NCBI RefSeq assembly: GCF_021130785.1
Contig: NC_060212.1
Location: 147,585,501-147,649,500 of the forward strand
Length of the DNA stretch: 64,000 nt
Reading direction: 5' to 3'
Source: Homalodisca vitripennis
Taxonomy: Eukaryota > Arthropoda > Insecta > Hemiptera > Cicadellidae
The notes beneath the pieces were generated by a model, which saw nothing but the letters and a program-made list of their open reading frames with translations, did no database searches and was not told the DNA's origin. Of this stretch, positions 11,219 through 23,575 are shown piece by piece; positions within the stretch are counted from its first letter, which is position 1; each line of letters starts with the position of its first letter. The position numbers and the translations under genes are program-made.

Positions 11219-11962
11219 AACAGAAAAAATTACAATCTAAAAGTATTATTGAATATGGAAAGGTACGTCACTTTTTTTAATTTAATACTAAAATAAAAAT
11301 CTAGGAGGCAAACAGTATATTCAAGTTACTGAATAGTTGAAATATCTTCTTTTTGACTTATTAACCCGAGTATTAACTTATGCGACATCCTGTGTATACT
11401 GCCATATACAATGATATTCGGGTATGTAATCATTATAGTTAGAATAGTAGTTTAATGAATAAATATTTCGTTTTGCAGTAAATAAAACATGACTTTCAAG
11501 TTGCTAATTATTGATATTAACGATTAGTTTTCAACTCGTAGAAATTTAAAACTATTAACAAAATTTTTAATGGTAAAACTTTTGGGGGTATTATATATTT
11601 TAGATAGGAGTACTGCGGATATTAGAAAAAAACAAGATGGAAGAACACTCTGGAATTTGTTAAAAGTGAAGAATTATATTATTTCTAGTGTAAAAAAGCA
11701 TTTGTTGTATGTTCTAGGAAGTAATCAATTTAAAAGAATTTTAAAATATAGGTTTGACGACTAATTGAGATTACCACCTGCAGGATGTGTTATAACGAAA
11801 AAAAAGGTTACTGCGGGTTGACTGGTCATTAGTAACAATGAAGCATGACTACGCTCAGGTGACAACTAACTGTGGAAGATAAATAATGAATTATTTATTT
11901 TCTAATTTATATATATATATATATATTGGAAAAAATATATATAAATTATTTTTTATATTTAT
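10786..11962. other. Transposon 3' flank, microsatellite and unassigned DNA
   Basis: An aataaa word at 10796 could have served the pogo-like relic. A (TA)n tract with a (GT)n tail lies at about 11128-11217. A 64-codon frame at 11570-11764 has no recognisable domain and base composition like its surroundings, so it is not called a gene. Confidence 0.6.
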
Positions 11963-13015
11963 CATCCCAAGGACCAGAGATGACGGTGCAGCCGCGACTC
12001 CGGGGAATCATCGTGCAACGGATGCTTCCACCGCCAACATGCCAACGCCCGCTTCTGCCCGGGAAGAGTCGGCGACCACCCGTCAACAGCCAGCTAGCAT
12101 ACAAAATGTCTCCTACACGAACGCCGTGAGATGCTCTACCAGTCCAAATATTCTACAGGTCAAAGGATGCTCTGCAAACTTAAAAAGGAAATAAACATCA
12201 AGAATTTAAGCAAATCATTTCAAACTGGGGATACACTTGTGAGTGATGCGTCTAGGGTTGCCGACGAGTTTAACGGAATTTTTTGCGTCTGTTGCTTGAG
12301 TGCGAGGCCCTCGTCCATCACTGTGAGAGGAGAATCGCCCGTATGGACAGAGTCTAATAGCCTCAATGGCTCTGGATTCCGCTCTTGAGGAAGAGCTCCA
12401 TAGAATCATTCAACAACTCCCAGCTAAAAAATCAAATGATCTAGAATTGAGATACATGTGGTTAATAAAAACATGCTCTAGGCATGTTGTGAAACCACTG
12501 ACTCAATTATTCAACTTTTCTTTTAACTCAGGAGTTTTTTTCCACTTTCCTAAAAATTGCAAAAGTGCATCCAATTTTCAAGAAAGAAAACCCCTGTTCA
12601 ATAAATAACTATCGGCTCGTCTCAATTTTGCCTGTTTTTAGAAAAATACTTAAAAAACATTTCCCAATACGAATTTTTTCATCAACAGATTCCCAAACTC
12701 TATAAAAAAACGACCAAACGCCCAAGGCGTCAAACACTCATTTGAAGCGCATTCTGGTGTAAAAATGCATACTACAGCGTTGACAGGTTCCTGGCATTTA
12801 ACTGGGAGACCTCCCTATTCGATGACTGATTCCAGCACTGGAAGTTGGTTGAGATTAGCGAAGGATGAATGACACTTGATTGTATGAGAAATGTGTATGA
12901 TTATTTGATGTAAAGTAGGTTTGGACGTGTTGATAATGTGGTTTAAAAATGTAGAATAAATTACCACACAATGTGCAGTTAATACTAGAAAATTGAAGAT
13001 TTGATTTGATTGATT
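11963..13015 (+). pseudogene. Non-LTR retrotransposon (jockey-like) relic with large internal deletion
   Basis: GC rises between about 11965 and 12400. The frame GDTLVSDASRVADEFNGIF near 12222 is the stretch preceding the reverse transcriptase of jockey/CR1-type elements. It is followed by ALEEELHRIIQQLPAKKSND and PLTQLFNFSFNSGVFF, which match the first RT blocks. The reading then breaks and jumps near 12660 to a C-terminal signature (FFINRFPNSIKKRPNAQGVK). The catalytic YADD region and about a kilobase in between are missing. Stops and frameshifts are frequent. A diverged 3' untranslated part seems to run to about 13015. Confidence 0.78.
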
Positions 13016-13759
13016 TGAGCTATTACGTGAGTGTCAGTTCCTACCACGTAACAAAGGAACGCACAATTTTAAATTCTTATCGATGTTTGTTAGGAATATA
13101 GTTGATCCTAAACTATTTTAAATTACCAAAATGAACAACCACTCTATTTATAATGAGAGAAACTCATCTTATATCATGAAATATATCTGAAAAAAAGAGA
13201 AGTATTTTCAGATTTTCAAAAAGGTATATTAAGTTAACTTTAATTAAATTTAATATACCTTCAATATTTTTTGGTACTAAACGCATGCACGTATTTAAAA
13301 AGTGTTATAAAGGACAATTACGTACACATATACTGTAGGTTACGGTTAAAATTAAAATAGAACTACGCTTACTAAAATGGAATGAACAAACTAATATGGC
13401 GCATTAGCAAGGTACAAAGAGTAAAAAATGTATCTAGAAAATACGCCGTTAACAGCTTAGCAGTCTGCTTGTAGTCGCAGCTGGTACAACATTCACAAGC
13501 TCTGTAATACATATACAAATCTAACGGTACAATTGCATTGCTCTATTAGCATCTGCTGCGACTCACGTTTAATTTAAATTCTAACATTTTAAAATGTATA
13601 TTCTCTCCTATAACTTCAAAAAAGATTACAGTAGTACTTAAAATCTCCTAAATATTGAATTAAAAAACCCCAGCTTGTACCGTTAGTTAGTTCCATTTTA
13701 TATAATGCAACATTTTACACCTAGTTAGCCAGTACAACTTAATATTATTTTTTATCCAA
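13016..13759. other. No recognisable feature
   Basis: AT-rich DNA between a LINE relic and an LTR-like block. I see no gene or repeat match within the window. Confidence 0.55.
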
Positions 13760-14450
13760 TGTTCCGAAACTAAATTATCGACAGACTAACTACCTAATTG
13801 GCACGCGTATGAATATTTTATTGTAACCCTTCGTAGCAGCACTACTACGTGACCGATTTCACCTCGCGCGCTATGTCCGTAAGTAAAATTTATATTTTCG
13901 TATTATTAAATTTGCCCTTTGATGCAAAGATATAAAAATGAATGTAACGTAAAGTAAAGTTGTAAATAGTAAAGTAACTTACCCTTGAAGATCTTTTATT
14001 TGCTTGATTGAAATGGATACAAGTTGTGGCGTCGTCCTTCTGACGAGCACGTTGTCGTGATAAGTTTTTTGTCTCATTAAATGGCTAATACCGTCGCGAA
14101 TTTGTTTTTAGCGAGCTCACGTATTATTTGAGTAGATGGCTACCACTCTCATAACTTCTACTCCTCTTCTAGTAATTACCGACTAGAAATAACCTTTCTT
14201 AGACTACAGCTTCAATGTCTCGTGCTAAGACGCCGACGCCCGGGTTGTGAGTCTACATATTGCGAAGGGAAGTAAAATCTTAAAGTTTTATAAAGAAAAA
14301 ATATCGTAGGCATAATTCCATAGAACATTTGATATTTTAGGCCCACCTATCAGATATACATTTTTTAGTTCTTGTACTCTAATTGGCAGCAACGTGGCAA
14401 GGCATACATTTAATTTACCAACTAAAAGTGGTGCTTGTAAGTTTCATTAA
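13760..14450 (+). repeat. LTR-like block, left flank of the Ty3/gypsy-type relic
   Basis: Begins TGTTCC and is similar in inverted orientation to 47140-47824 over roughly 680 bases. Matching words include ccttctgacgagc with acgttgtcgtgat, ggctaataccgtcg, and agcaacgtggc. A gag/pol-like coding region follows directly. The other copy has no such coding sequence next to it. This is the pattern expected of a 5' LTR here and a solo LTR there. A convincing tRNA primer-binding site was not found, so the LTR reading rests on position and repetition. Confidence 0.62.
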
Positions 14451-14624
14451 TTAAATTGAAGTTATAAGTAAACTTTGCAATTCGATTATTTATTACTACG
14501 ACCTCAGAAGTCACCACCCCCCATGTGTTATCGTCATTCGGTACACATACTGATTGCGCCAATCTGCCTACTCTGCCATCAACTGGGTGAAACTGAGTGA
14601 AAACGCCACAATGCCTGCCATTAA

Positions 14625-15921
14625 AATAGAGTATTTTCTAAAGATTTAGTATTTGAACTGATATCTAGAGGTGTTAAATTAAATAGTGATAGTACAGTAA
14701 ATGAACTTAGAAAGTCCTTAAAACAGTGTTTGAGAAACAATATTTTACCTACTGCAAGTAGCCTATTAAAAATAGATCACAATCAGGAAGTACAACTTCT
14801 CAGTGAAAAAGTGATTTTATTAGAACATGGGTGCAGTGAATTGAACAGTGATAGTTAACCTTAAGAAATCACCAAATTTCAAAAAAAATGTAAATATTTA
14901 ATAAACCGTTTATTTTTAGACAACCAGCTAGAACTAACTACTGTACACAGTGAAACGTTAACAGCTTTAAAGTGTAGGCTATTAAATGTTGAACAACAGT
15001 TAGCTAAAAACTTGCTGCCTAAAGTGAACCTAGAACAGCTTAAAGTGTTAGAAGTAAATTTAAATGGATCATTAGAACAAGATGAGGCTATGGAATAGGC
15101 AGTTAAAGAACAAATAGGCCCTACTTATGTACAACCACCAACAATATCGCAGCCTACTGCCAGTACCCCCACTTTGCCTTTAATGCCTATTTATAATGCA
15201 AACAATAATTGTATTAGTCAACCTATGTCTACTTTAAAATGTTTTAATAAGTTAAACAACCCTGTAGAACATTATTTATAAAATGTTACAATAAAAATGG
15301 TTTAGTAGTACCTGAGTTTATAAACTTTTTAAAAACTTTGTTAAAACTAAAATATGAAACTAGCCTATCAGATAATGAAATTTTAACATTGTTACCCTGT
15401 TATGCAAAAGGTCCACTTTTAGCCAAGATAATACAGTGTAAGTCTGTCATGCCAAATGTCAACTATCCACACAGGGAATTAATTAGTGCTTTTATCCCTG
15501 TAGGCCTAATTGAAAGACTTAAGACTAGATTTAGTTTATAGGCCACAAAGGTTTGAAGAGCCACTGTATGAATACATCTATGATATCAAAGAGCTCAGTC
15601 AAGTTTTATTGTGTAACATAAGTAAACAGGACTTGGTAACTTGTAAAAATGAGGTATTAAACCTACAGATAGGAATAAGTTAATTTTGTAAACAATCCCA
15701 TTTGTTTTATAGATTTGGAAAAATTGTGTATAGCTAGTAACAACATAACCTTTAATGATAACTCAAGGGACAATTTAAGTAGGACATATGTTAAAAACAT
15801 GTATCCACCACATGTTGAACCTAGAAAAAGTAGACCTACTGTAAAAAACCCAAAGTTGTATTTCAATTGTAATAGGCCTGGTCACTTGGCAAAAAATTGT
15901 TTTAGGAAGCCAAAAAACTAG
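14625..15921 (+). pseudogene. Gag-like pseudogene of the LTR retrotransposon, with CCHC zinc knuckle
   Basis: Broken frames carry leucine-rich helical sequence (KDLVFELISRGVKLNSDS near 14643; LKLKYETSLSDNEILTLLP near 15341) in the manner of a capsid domain. The last 68 codons end with CNRPGHLAKNC, a classical CX2-4HX4C nucleic-acid-binding knuckle, near 15870. Stops occur near 14857, 15098, 15280 and 15681 among others. Gag would have assembled the particle around the element's RNA in the cytoplasm. The arrangement gag, protease, reverse transcriptase, RNase H is that of Ty3/gypsy-type elements. No env-like frame was seen. Confidence 0.75.
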
Positions 15922-16081
15922 TTGGTAGGGGAGTGGTATTACACACAACACCTAAAAATATCCCTCCCTGGTTTCATAAGTCTAAGAATAATAATTTTAT
16001 AAATAGTAATGCAGTAAGAAAAGAAAAACGCTATTTTATGAAAGTCTATGCTAAGGTAATTAAAAATTGGAGTAAATTAAA

Positions 16082-18205
16082 CTATAGAAAAACCTAATCT
16101 AAGACTAAATGTTAAAAAGTGTAACAATATACCTTTAATTGAAGCTATAGTGGGTAAAAATGTAAAAACAAACTGCTCATTAGACACTGGTGCTACAAGA
16201 GATATAATTAGTAAAGAATTTTATGATAGCCTATTGTTGAATAAAAATGTTTCTAAATTAATGAAGTCATATGATAGAATGTTTGCTGCAAATAACACTG
16301 AAATAAAATGTTTTGGTTACTGTTATGCTAAGATAAAAATTTCTAAATTTTGTTGGAAAGTAAAACCTATTGTATTGGATAATTTAAACTGGGACATTGT
16401 ATTAGGAAACCCATTTATAACTAATAGTAAACTAATTTTAGATCTTGATGGACATTCATGTTATTTTTAATTCAATTATAATGAGAAAGTAACTATTGTC
16501 AGACAACAGCCTTTTGAACATGAATTAAACAACATTGATGTAAAAATAGGGTGCACTAGAGCTGAGGCTGAGATACAAAACCTTACAAGGGATTTTCCAA
16601 ATGTTTTTACTCCATAATTAGGAGAGGCTCTAGATTTGGAAGTTACATTAATTCTAAATGACCCCACACCTTTAAATATTAGGCCTTATTTTATGAGCCC
16701 TCCCACTGTAAATAAGATGAAAACAATAATACAGGATTGGTTTGACCAAGAAATAATTGAACCCAGTACTTCAGCCTACTCCAGTCCAGCCTTTTTAACC
16801 AAAAAGGAGAGACTCGTAGTCAATTACACAGAATTAAATAAAAAGTTACAGAAAATTGATTTTCCCATTGGTAATTTAAATAACTATTATCAACATCTTA
16901 GTGGGGCTAAACATTTTTCAGTAATAGATTTAAGAAAAAGTTTTACAATGTCCATTATCACCTGATAGTCAAGATCTTACCTCATTTAGTACTATATTTG
17001 GTAAATATAAATTTAAAACGAGTCGCCTTTGGTTTACATGTTGGTAGTGCTGTACTGTCCGCCTATCTGGACAAAGTCCTAGATAATATAAAATTTAAAT
17101 GTCATACATTTTTGTGATGATATCTTAGTGTACAGTAAAGACCTTAATTCGCATTTAGTATATGTCAGAGAAATTGTAAATAGACTAAGCAAACATGGCT
17201 TAACGGCAAACCTAGAGAAAGCAAAGTTTTGTTTTGAGGAAATCTTCTTTTTGGGGAATTTAATAAAAAATAATACAGTTACTATAGATCCCGAGCGAAC
17301 AAGGAGTATAAGAGAATTTATGCCACCTAAGAACGCCAAACAAGTTTCACAGTTTTTAGGTATGACCAATTTCTTTTCTAAATTTATTAAAAATTATGCC
17401 GAATTATGTAATCCTTTAAATCGTTTTTTTAAAAACAAGGAAAAACGCTAAATTTATTTTGGAGAAGTGAATGTCAAGATTCATTTTTAAAGTTAAAAGA
17501 AGCTATAATGAATCCTCCTGTACTCCAGTTAGCCGATTTTTCAAAACAATTTGTAGTAATGACAGATGCTAGTGGAATAGCCGCAGGTGGTTGCTTATTA
17601 CAGGAAAACGACTAAAATGAATTAATGCCGATAGCATATTACTCTAGGACATTTACTGATGCCGAATTAAAATATAATATTTATGAAAAAGAAGCTTTGA
17701 GTGCACTAATTTGCATAGGAAAATGGCATGAGTTTTCAGAAGTTAAAACCTTTAAATTAATTACAGATAACCAAGCTTTATCCTATGTCCTCAATCACAA
17801 AAGAAAGGTAGGAAGACTAGCCCGGTGGATCAAGAGGATTTTGAATTTACCATTTGAAGTGGAATTTAAAAGTTCTACCGATAATGCGCTAACAGACTCC
17901 CTGTCGCGTATTTTTGAAAGCGAGTCGACGGGAACAACTGATCCGAGCCTCAGTGACCACCTGAACGTTTCCAGACCGGTGTAAAAATAGCTTATCGATT
18001 TCCTTCTGCCATTCTCAGACTCCTCCCGAGGGCAAAAATGTAAACAAACATCCAACGTAAAGCCTAAAATACAGATTAATAATAAGTATAATAACAAGGA
18101 TAATTTGTGGTTGTTAATAAATGATTTGCCATTAGCAAAAATCTCAAAATCTCAAAACAAAAAGTACAACACGACAATTTTTTTATCTAGGAGGCAGCCG
18201 TAATT
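16082..18205 (+). pseudogene. Pol pseudogene: protease, reverse transcriptase, RNase H; no integrase seen
   Basis: Retropepsin: CSLDTGATRDIISKEF near 16174, with the DTGAT active-site motif, frame open to 16470. Reverse transcriptase: frame 16636-16965 with YSSPAFLTKKERLVVNY and SVIDLRKSF (first catalytic Asp), then a break, then FCDDILVYS near 17113 where the usual tyrosine of YxDD is cysteine, then LGNLIKNNTV and QVSQFLGMTNFFSKFI. RNase H: TDASGIAAGG near 17561, YEKEALSALI near 17682, TDNQALSYVL near 17764 and DNALTDSLSRI near 17881. Several stops and frameshifts separate these. A further open stretch runs to about 18205, but no HHCC or DDE integrase domain and no right-hand LTR follow. The element is a dead Ty3/gypsy-type copy truncated downstream of RNase H. 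Confidence 0.87.
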
Positions 18206-19419
18206 AAGTAACGTTGTTGATTCTATTATTTATTGAAATAAAAATTTTTTGTGTTAGAGTAGCAAAGAAATAGTGCATTGATGCTACATTTACATAAGTA
18301 AAGATTGCTACCAACAGCTCTGTAGTGCAATGCTAAAATACAGAAATATTACTGCAATACTGCAATGCATTAAAACATTTCAGTCTATGTTTATTGATTG
18401 CAGTTCATTTGAATCTGAGGCAGGAAAGATATGTAAATTATTATTAAACTACAATCGCTAAAAAGGTGATTAGCAACATCGATAATGAGTTCATCAATGA
18501 GTTATTAGATTGTTTTTTAATTAAAATAATTTTGTGGAAATCAATAAACTTTCATTAACATTCATCTCAATATTTTTTGTATAACCTGATTTATCGAAAG
18601 TAGAGTTAAACTATGACCTTGAATTAAGTATACATGTTTTAAGTAAATTGAAATATTCACCTTATTATATCTGATTCTTGAGTCGATACTTTTTTTATGC
18701 TAAAAATCACTGAACTATAACGCCACTCAAAGTTTTTATCACATAAATGACAAAGGTCTTCGGCTCTTTTCTGTCTGAATCATTTCAAGACATCCTTCAT
18801 CAAAGATAATATTCGTACAGCACTAAAATATATTCTACTATAGCACTCTACTATTACAGTAGTATTATACTATAGACAGACTACTTACTCTAAAGGTAGG
18901 CTTTTAACTACTTAAAACTTTCACATCGAAAATCATTCTAAACAAAATTTTCAAGGCACAAATAGGTGATAAGTATTAAACATATGTCTATTAAAAATGG
19001 ATATCAAATTTATAGATCACCTCCACCAAATTTCTTGGGTAGGAAAAAGAATATTTTCCAAATAAACTCTACCTATATATTTAATAGCCACAGTCAATAT
19101 ATAGCTGAAGCAAGTACAAATAACATGTTGCAATGGGTCACAATTTTAACTGGTAGAAGTAAAGATTACATATACATTATAGTTTAGCAATAATTAGGAT
19201 CATTGGTTTATCATAAAATATATAATGGACCTCAACAGTGTACTATCACCGTTATACGAGTCATTTTCTTGTTGTGGTTACTTCAGTATTCGTATATTTA
19301 TAAAATTTTTAACATTATATTTTTAAAATAATAAATATTTTTAAATTATTTAAGCTATAATGGCTTGGATCCGTTCGTATCCATCTTTTGTGTAATAATC
19401 TTGTAAGAAAATGGTGTAC
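18206..19419. other. No recognisable feature
   Basis: Unassigned AT-rich DNA. A 73-codon frame at 18966-19187 has no domain resemblance and AT-driven composition. Confidence 0.55.
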
Positions 19420-19660
19420 CCTCGGTGACGGGAATCAATCTGAGTCAAAGAAAAAACGCACATCATTAAGTAATCCGTGACTTTTACATTCACATATTAT
19501 TATTAACACTTCCCCACTACCATCTTCGTAAAAAGAAATATATGTACCAATTATTGGTACTCTCTGCTAAAGTCAAATACAACCTATACCAGTACGAGGA
19601 TTGCTGTATATGTTACCCCACTGAAGTGATATCAGTCAATATGCTATCTTATTTACGTAC
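19420..19660. repeat. Diverged duplicate, copy 1
   Basis: Similar to 21835-22058 in order of words: caatctgagtcaaagaaaaaacgc against cagtctgagccagagaaaaaacgc, then gctgtatatgttacccc against actgtatatggcaccc, then a shared agtgatat. Same orientation, old. Confidence 0.65.
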
Positions 19661-20394
19661 TTCGTGTATTTCAATTGAAGTATAACAAGAGAAAACAATT
19701 AAAATGTATATTAACAGCAGAAAACAGACAATATCAATCACAAACCTATTACAAATTTGGTGGAGACACTCTGAACGTCTTGGAATACTTTAATTTTACA
19801 TTTATTTTTATAACACTAATTGAAAACTTAAAACTTCAGTTCTATACTCTCTATTATATATAATACTTGTATAAGATATAGTACCACATAAGTATTTAGA
19901 CAACATATTAGGTTCCAAAATTAGGTTTTTTGAGTTATTTTTATTCTGTTTTTCTGATATTGAAAATGCACTCTACAAACTTCTATGACAAAATCCATAT
20001 ATACATCTAGAAAATGGTTCCAAGTTAACTCTTCTGATCAAATGCCTTGTACAAGTCAATAATAAGTATACAAATACTAACATTTCTTACGAATAACAAT
20101 CAATAACACTCTCATCGTATTAGAAATATAAATTTGAAGTGTCGTATATATAATTTTAAAATATTTTATCAGTTGTATTAATGATATGGGTGAAGGTACC
20201 GTAAATATAGAGTTCAATCGATGTTGCAAAATTATTAAGTACGGTATGTGAAGTATAAACATCAATAATTGCACATGTGTTATATTCAAAGGTTATGGAG
20301 TATAAAAAAATCCAGTTCGATTTGCAGACACTGTTACAATTACAACAGACGTGGCCTCTACTTTAGTTTAATATAAGACCGATGTTATTTTTCT

Positions 20395-20485
20395 TGGCTT
20401 ATTCAATGTTGGATAAAATAAACCAAGGGAGCTCTGCCTTAATGTAATCTGTAATGGATTTCCTTTGTTAACAATATATTCATCT
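20395..20485. repeat. Short duplicate shared with 41215-41300
   Basis: The stretch with agctctgc and taatgtaatctgtaatggat recurs near 41250-41277. It is probably part of a dispersed repeat, since flanks differ. Confidence 0.6.
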
Positions 20486-20774
20486 AGTCAATATACACCT
20501 ATTCAATACCTGATAGAGTTTCTTAAGAGAAAAGTTTATTGGATGACGCAGATAAAGAATTTTATTCGTTATTATTTTTTTTAACTTAGGCTAAATACGA
20601 GTATATGTACGGATTTTCCTAAATTTCAAAATCCAAATAACAAGGCAACTTTTTGTAAATATATTGCCTTGTTAAAAGACTTTACATACCTAGAATTGTT
20701 CTAAAAAATATATAAAAGATAAAGACGTTCAAATTTTGACTTATACTAATTTTTTTTAATTAATCGCGCTCCAA

Positions 20775-20975
20775 CAAACCAACTGCTGTCGACAACACGA
20801 GGTGTATTCTGCCGAGAGCTGGACAAGATCCAAATCACTGAAGCATGTAAAACAATTGCGGTGGCAGCATCTCGGATTAGTTAAATGGGTGGTGGTGGGT
20901 AATTGGAAATGGAAACCAAATGGAATCTCAGTACAAGTATATTTAATTCGAGATATCCAATGTGAGAAATGTTTA
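20775..20975 (+). repeat. Left arm of a 2.4-kb-spaced inverted repeat
   Basis: Matches the reverse complement of 23385-23575. Shared words include gagagctgg, gcagcatct, gattagttaaatgg and tggaaatggaaaccaaatgg. A 67-codon frame at 20802-21005 overlaps it; several positions are conserved between arms, but no family was recognised. Confidence 0.75.
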
Positions 20976-21834
20976 CAAATCAGGTTGTTTCAAATCATAA
21001 TTTAACGTATTCAATATTGCAGCAAGAAAAAAGGATTATTAACCAGTAGAAAACATAAATTTCTTATCAATTTCGGGGTGATAAGTTATTTCTAAACTAT
21101 TAATAACATTAATACTGTAAACAATTGAAAAGTCCATCTTGTAAACGAACAATGAAAGAGAAAAAAATAAAATAAATTAAACAAACGGTTTCTTTTGGTT
21201 TGAGTATAAAATCTGTACAAAAAGGTTTCTAAAGACTAATACAGTTTAAAATATTAACGGTGGAAATTCAGACAGACTTCCCTCTTGTTAAAAAAACATT
21301 AATTATAAGTGTTGTCAGTTGTAAATGTCGTGAAAGTCAAATTATATGAAGAGGATAATTACTTGGCATTGTTCTATTAATTTGACAAGAATTTTTAATT
21401 TGATTTTTGTCATGTTAACTTGTTTTTAACTGTGGTAATAAGTGTTAGATATGAAAAAGTAAATGATGTTTTCTATAATTATTGTAACCAGTGTTATTTT
21501 GTATCACTTTTAATTGTAACTTTGTTCAGTTATAAATTCAAGCAACCATTCTGTTTATCTATATCCATAGAATTAATATAATGTTCGTATTGTTTTTTTA
21601 GTCCTGTTAGTACAAAAATTAATATTCTATAAACAGCAAAGAATAACTAAGAAATTATCCAAACTTAGATTGTAAAATGAAGCAAAACCTACCTATGTAG
21701 TTCAGCAGTACGGATTATTAAATTTTAAAGCATTATTGCCAAAGAATGGTTTGTATTTCAACAGCAAAATAATCTAATATTAGGGTTTTGGATGAGAATG
21801 TTACAGGCCTACTATTACTAAAGAGAGTCAGTCT
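20976..21834. other. No recognisable feature
   Basis: Spacer of the inverted repeat; AT-rich with no coding frame or repeat I could name. Confidence 0.55.
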
Positions 21835-22058
21835 GAGCCAGAGAAAAAACGCGCAGTATTGTCATTCACGCATCTTCTATTGTAATCATCCTCACTACGA
21901 TATTCGTCAAGTGTAGGCTACCGACTTTATGTAGGTAAAAACAAGGTTATGTAGGTACCGAATACTACTGGCACAGGCACCCTTTATCAAAGCCAGCGTT
22001 ACTGTATATGGCACCCTACTCAAGTGATATTCGTGTTTCTGATATCTTACATTACACA
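21835..22058. repeat. Diverged duplicate, copy 2
   Basis: Partner of 19420-19660, lying inside the spacer of the inverted repeat. Confidence 0.65.
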
Positions 22059-22229
22059 CCACACAACTATGGTGGAAAGTGTTTATTCAATGTGAATGAT
22101 GAATTTAGCTCCACTTCACCTTCTGCTCGGTGCAGTGTTTGAAGTCTGATTGGTCTAATACCATCACAGACTTGGTTTCTGAATCTTGAGTCCGCCTAAA
22201 GATACCCTAAGATAAATCGGGAACGATGA

Positions 22230-22745
22230 CGTTTTAAAATCTTGTTGACTTCTTCGCCACCAGCCCTGCTAGATTTCGAGAAGAAATCATCAAATTAGTA
22301 TATGGCACTCTATAATTCTGTTTCAACTATACCTTTTTTCTGTTTTTTACTCGCCTTTTTTTTAGTAGTACTTTGTTATATATATTATAGTCTTTGCATT
22401 TAAATTGTTCGATATTGTTGTTGTATTTATAGTTTATTGATTATTTCATGTACCTGTTCTTGTTGATCTAGTTTAATCAACCCTGTTTTGCTTGACTCTC
22501 TGTGCATCTTAAATCTCCAAACTTTTCTTGTTATATTGTCAAATGGTTACCTGTTGTTGTTATTGAATTATTGTTATCTATTGATTTAGTCGTTATCAAG
22601 TTATTGTTATCCAATTGTATCAGTTGTTGTATTCGCTTGTTGCACTTTTATTCTATATTGTTATGTTATTTTACTATGTAATGGTATTGTAAAAGTGGCG
22701 ATTGCCGTGGAAATAAATAAATGAAATGAAATAAATTAAATGAAA
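22230..22745 (+). pseudogene. LINE C-terminal and 3' untranslated fragment
   Basis: A short frame near 22241 (LVDFFATSPARFREEIIKL) fits the last helix of non-LTR reverse transcriptase proteins. A T-rich 3' untranslated stretch follows, then tggcgattgccgtggaaata and a tail of repeated AAATG-like units to about 22745. Such short-repeat tails are usual at the 3' ends of CR1/jockey-type elements. All upstream coding parts are missing, as expected of a 5'-truncated insertion. Confidence 0.55.
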
Positions 22746-23384
22746 AGCGCGCTCCTTACATCGTTAAGACGTTAGAAACAGCCAGACTACATAAGAAGAT
22801 TTTAAAATAAAATTCAAACATAAAACCTAAAGTTTAAATCGATTAATTCCTTATTAAAATCGTTAAATGTACAGGTCGTCTAAATTACAATTAAATAACT
22901 CTAATACAATAAATATAGTAAATATAACTCAATATTTCAAAATTGACATTTTTACACTCTTATGATTAAGTAAATTCGAGGAAAATCCGTTTAAATATTT
23001 TCGTTAAAATAATAAACCAATGTTAAATCAATGACCTTCCTTACACTGTTTGATTTTTACAAGATCTATATAGCTGAGTAAATTCCTGAAAGATTCTATT
23101 TTTTACACGTAACAAAAGTAAATCTGTCGAAAACTCACCGGAACCTACCAGATCCAGTTTTATCCTTGTCAAACTAAAAACTTAATTTCTTATACATTTA
23201 CTCTTTCCCTGTTCGTATACAGTACAAAAAATAAAGTTATAAATTGTTGAGAGTCTATTTTTTAACAGTTTATGAATCACTTACGACTCTTATTTTATAA
23301 GAATTGCATGTTAATTTATATACATTTTTGCCTTTAACTGATGGTTTACAATTAATTACAGAATTAAAAAACCATAAGTGGTTT
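22746..23384. other. No recognisable feature
   Basis: AT-rich, unassigned. Confidence 0.55.
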
Positions 23385-23575
23385 TCTCATATTGGATATC
23401 TTGAATCGAATTTACTCTGAATGGGACTCCATTTGGTTTCCATTTCTAAATCCACCAGCCATTTAACTAATCCCAGATGCTGCCATTGCAACTGTTTTAC
23501 ACATTTCAGTGAATTTGATCTTGGCCAGCTCTCAGCATAATAACTCTCATTTTTTTCACCAGCAGTTGCTTTTTT
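23385..23575 (-). repeat. Right arm of the inverted repeat
   Basis: Reverse-complement partner of 20775-20975. The similarity ends abruptly on both sides, so the arm is about 190 bases. Confidence 0.75.

Noticed and set aside
13760..18205. Infectious retrovirus-like element
   Set aside because: No env-like frame was seen, and gag and pol are broken; it is a dead retrotransposon.
18966..19187. 73-codon forward frame
   Set aside because: AT-driven composition and no family resemblance; nothing distinguishes it from chance.
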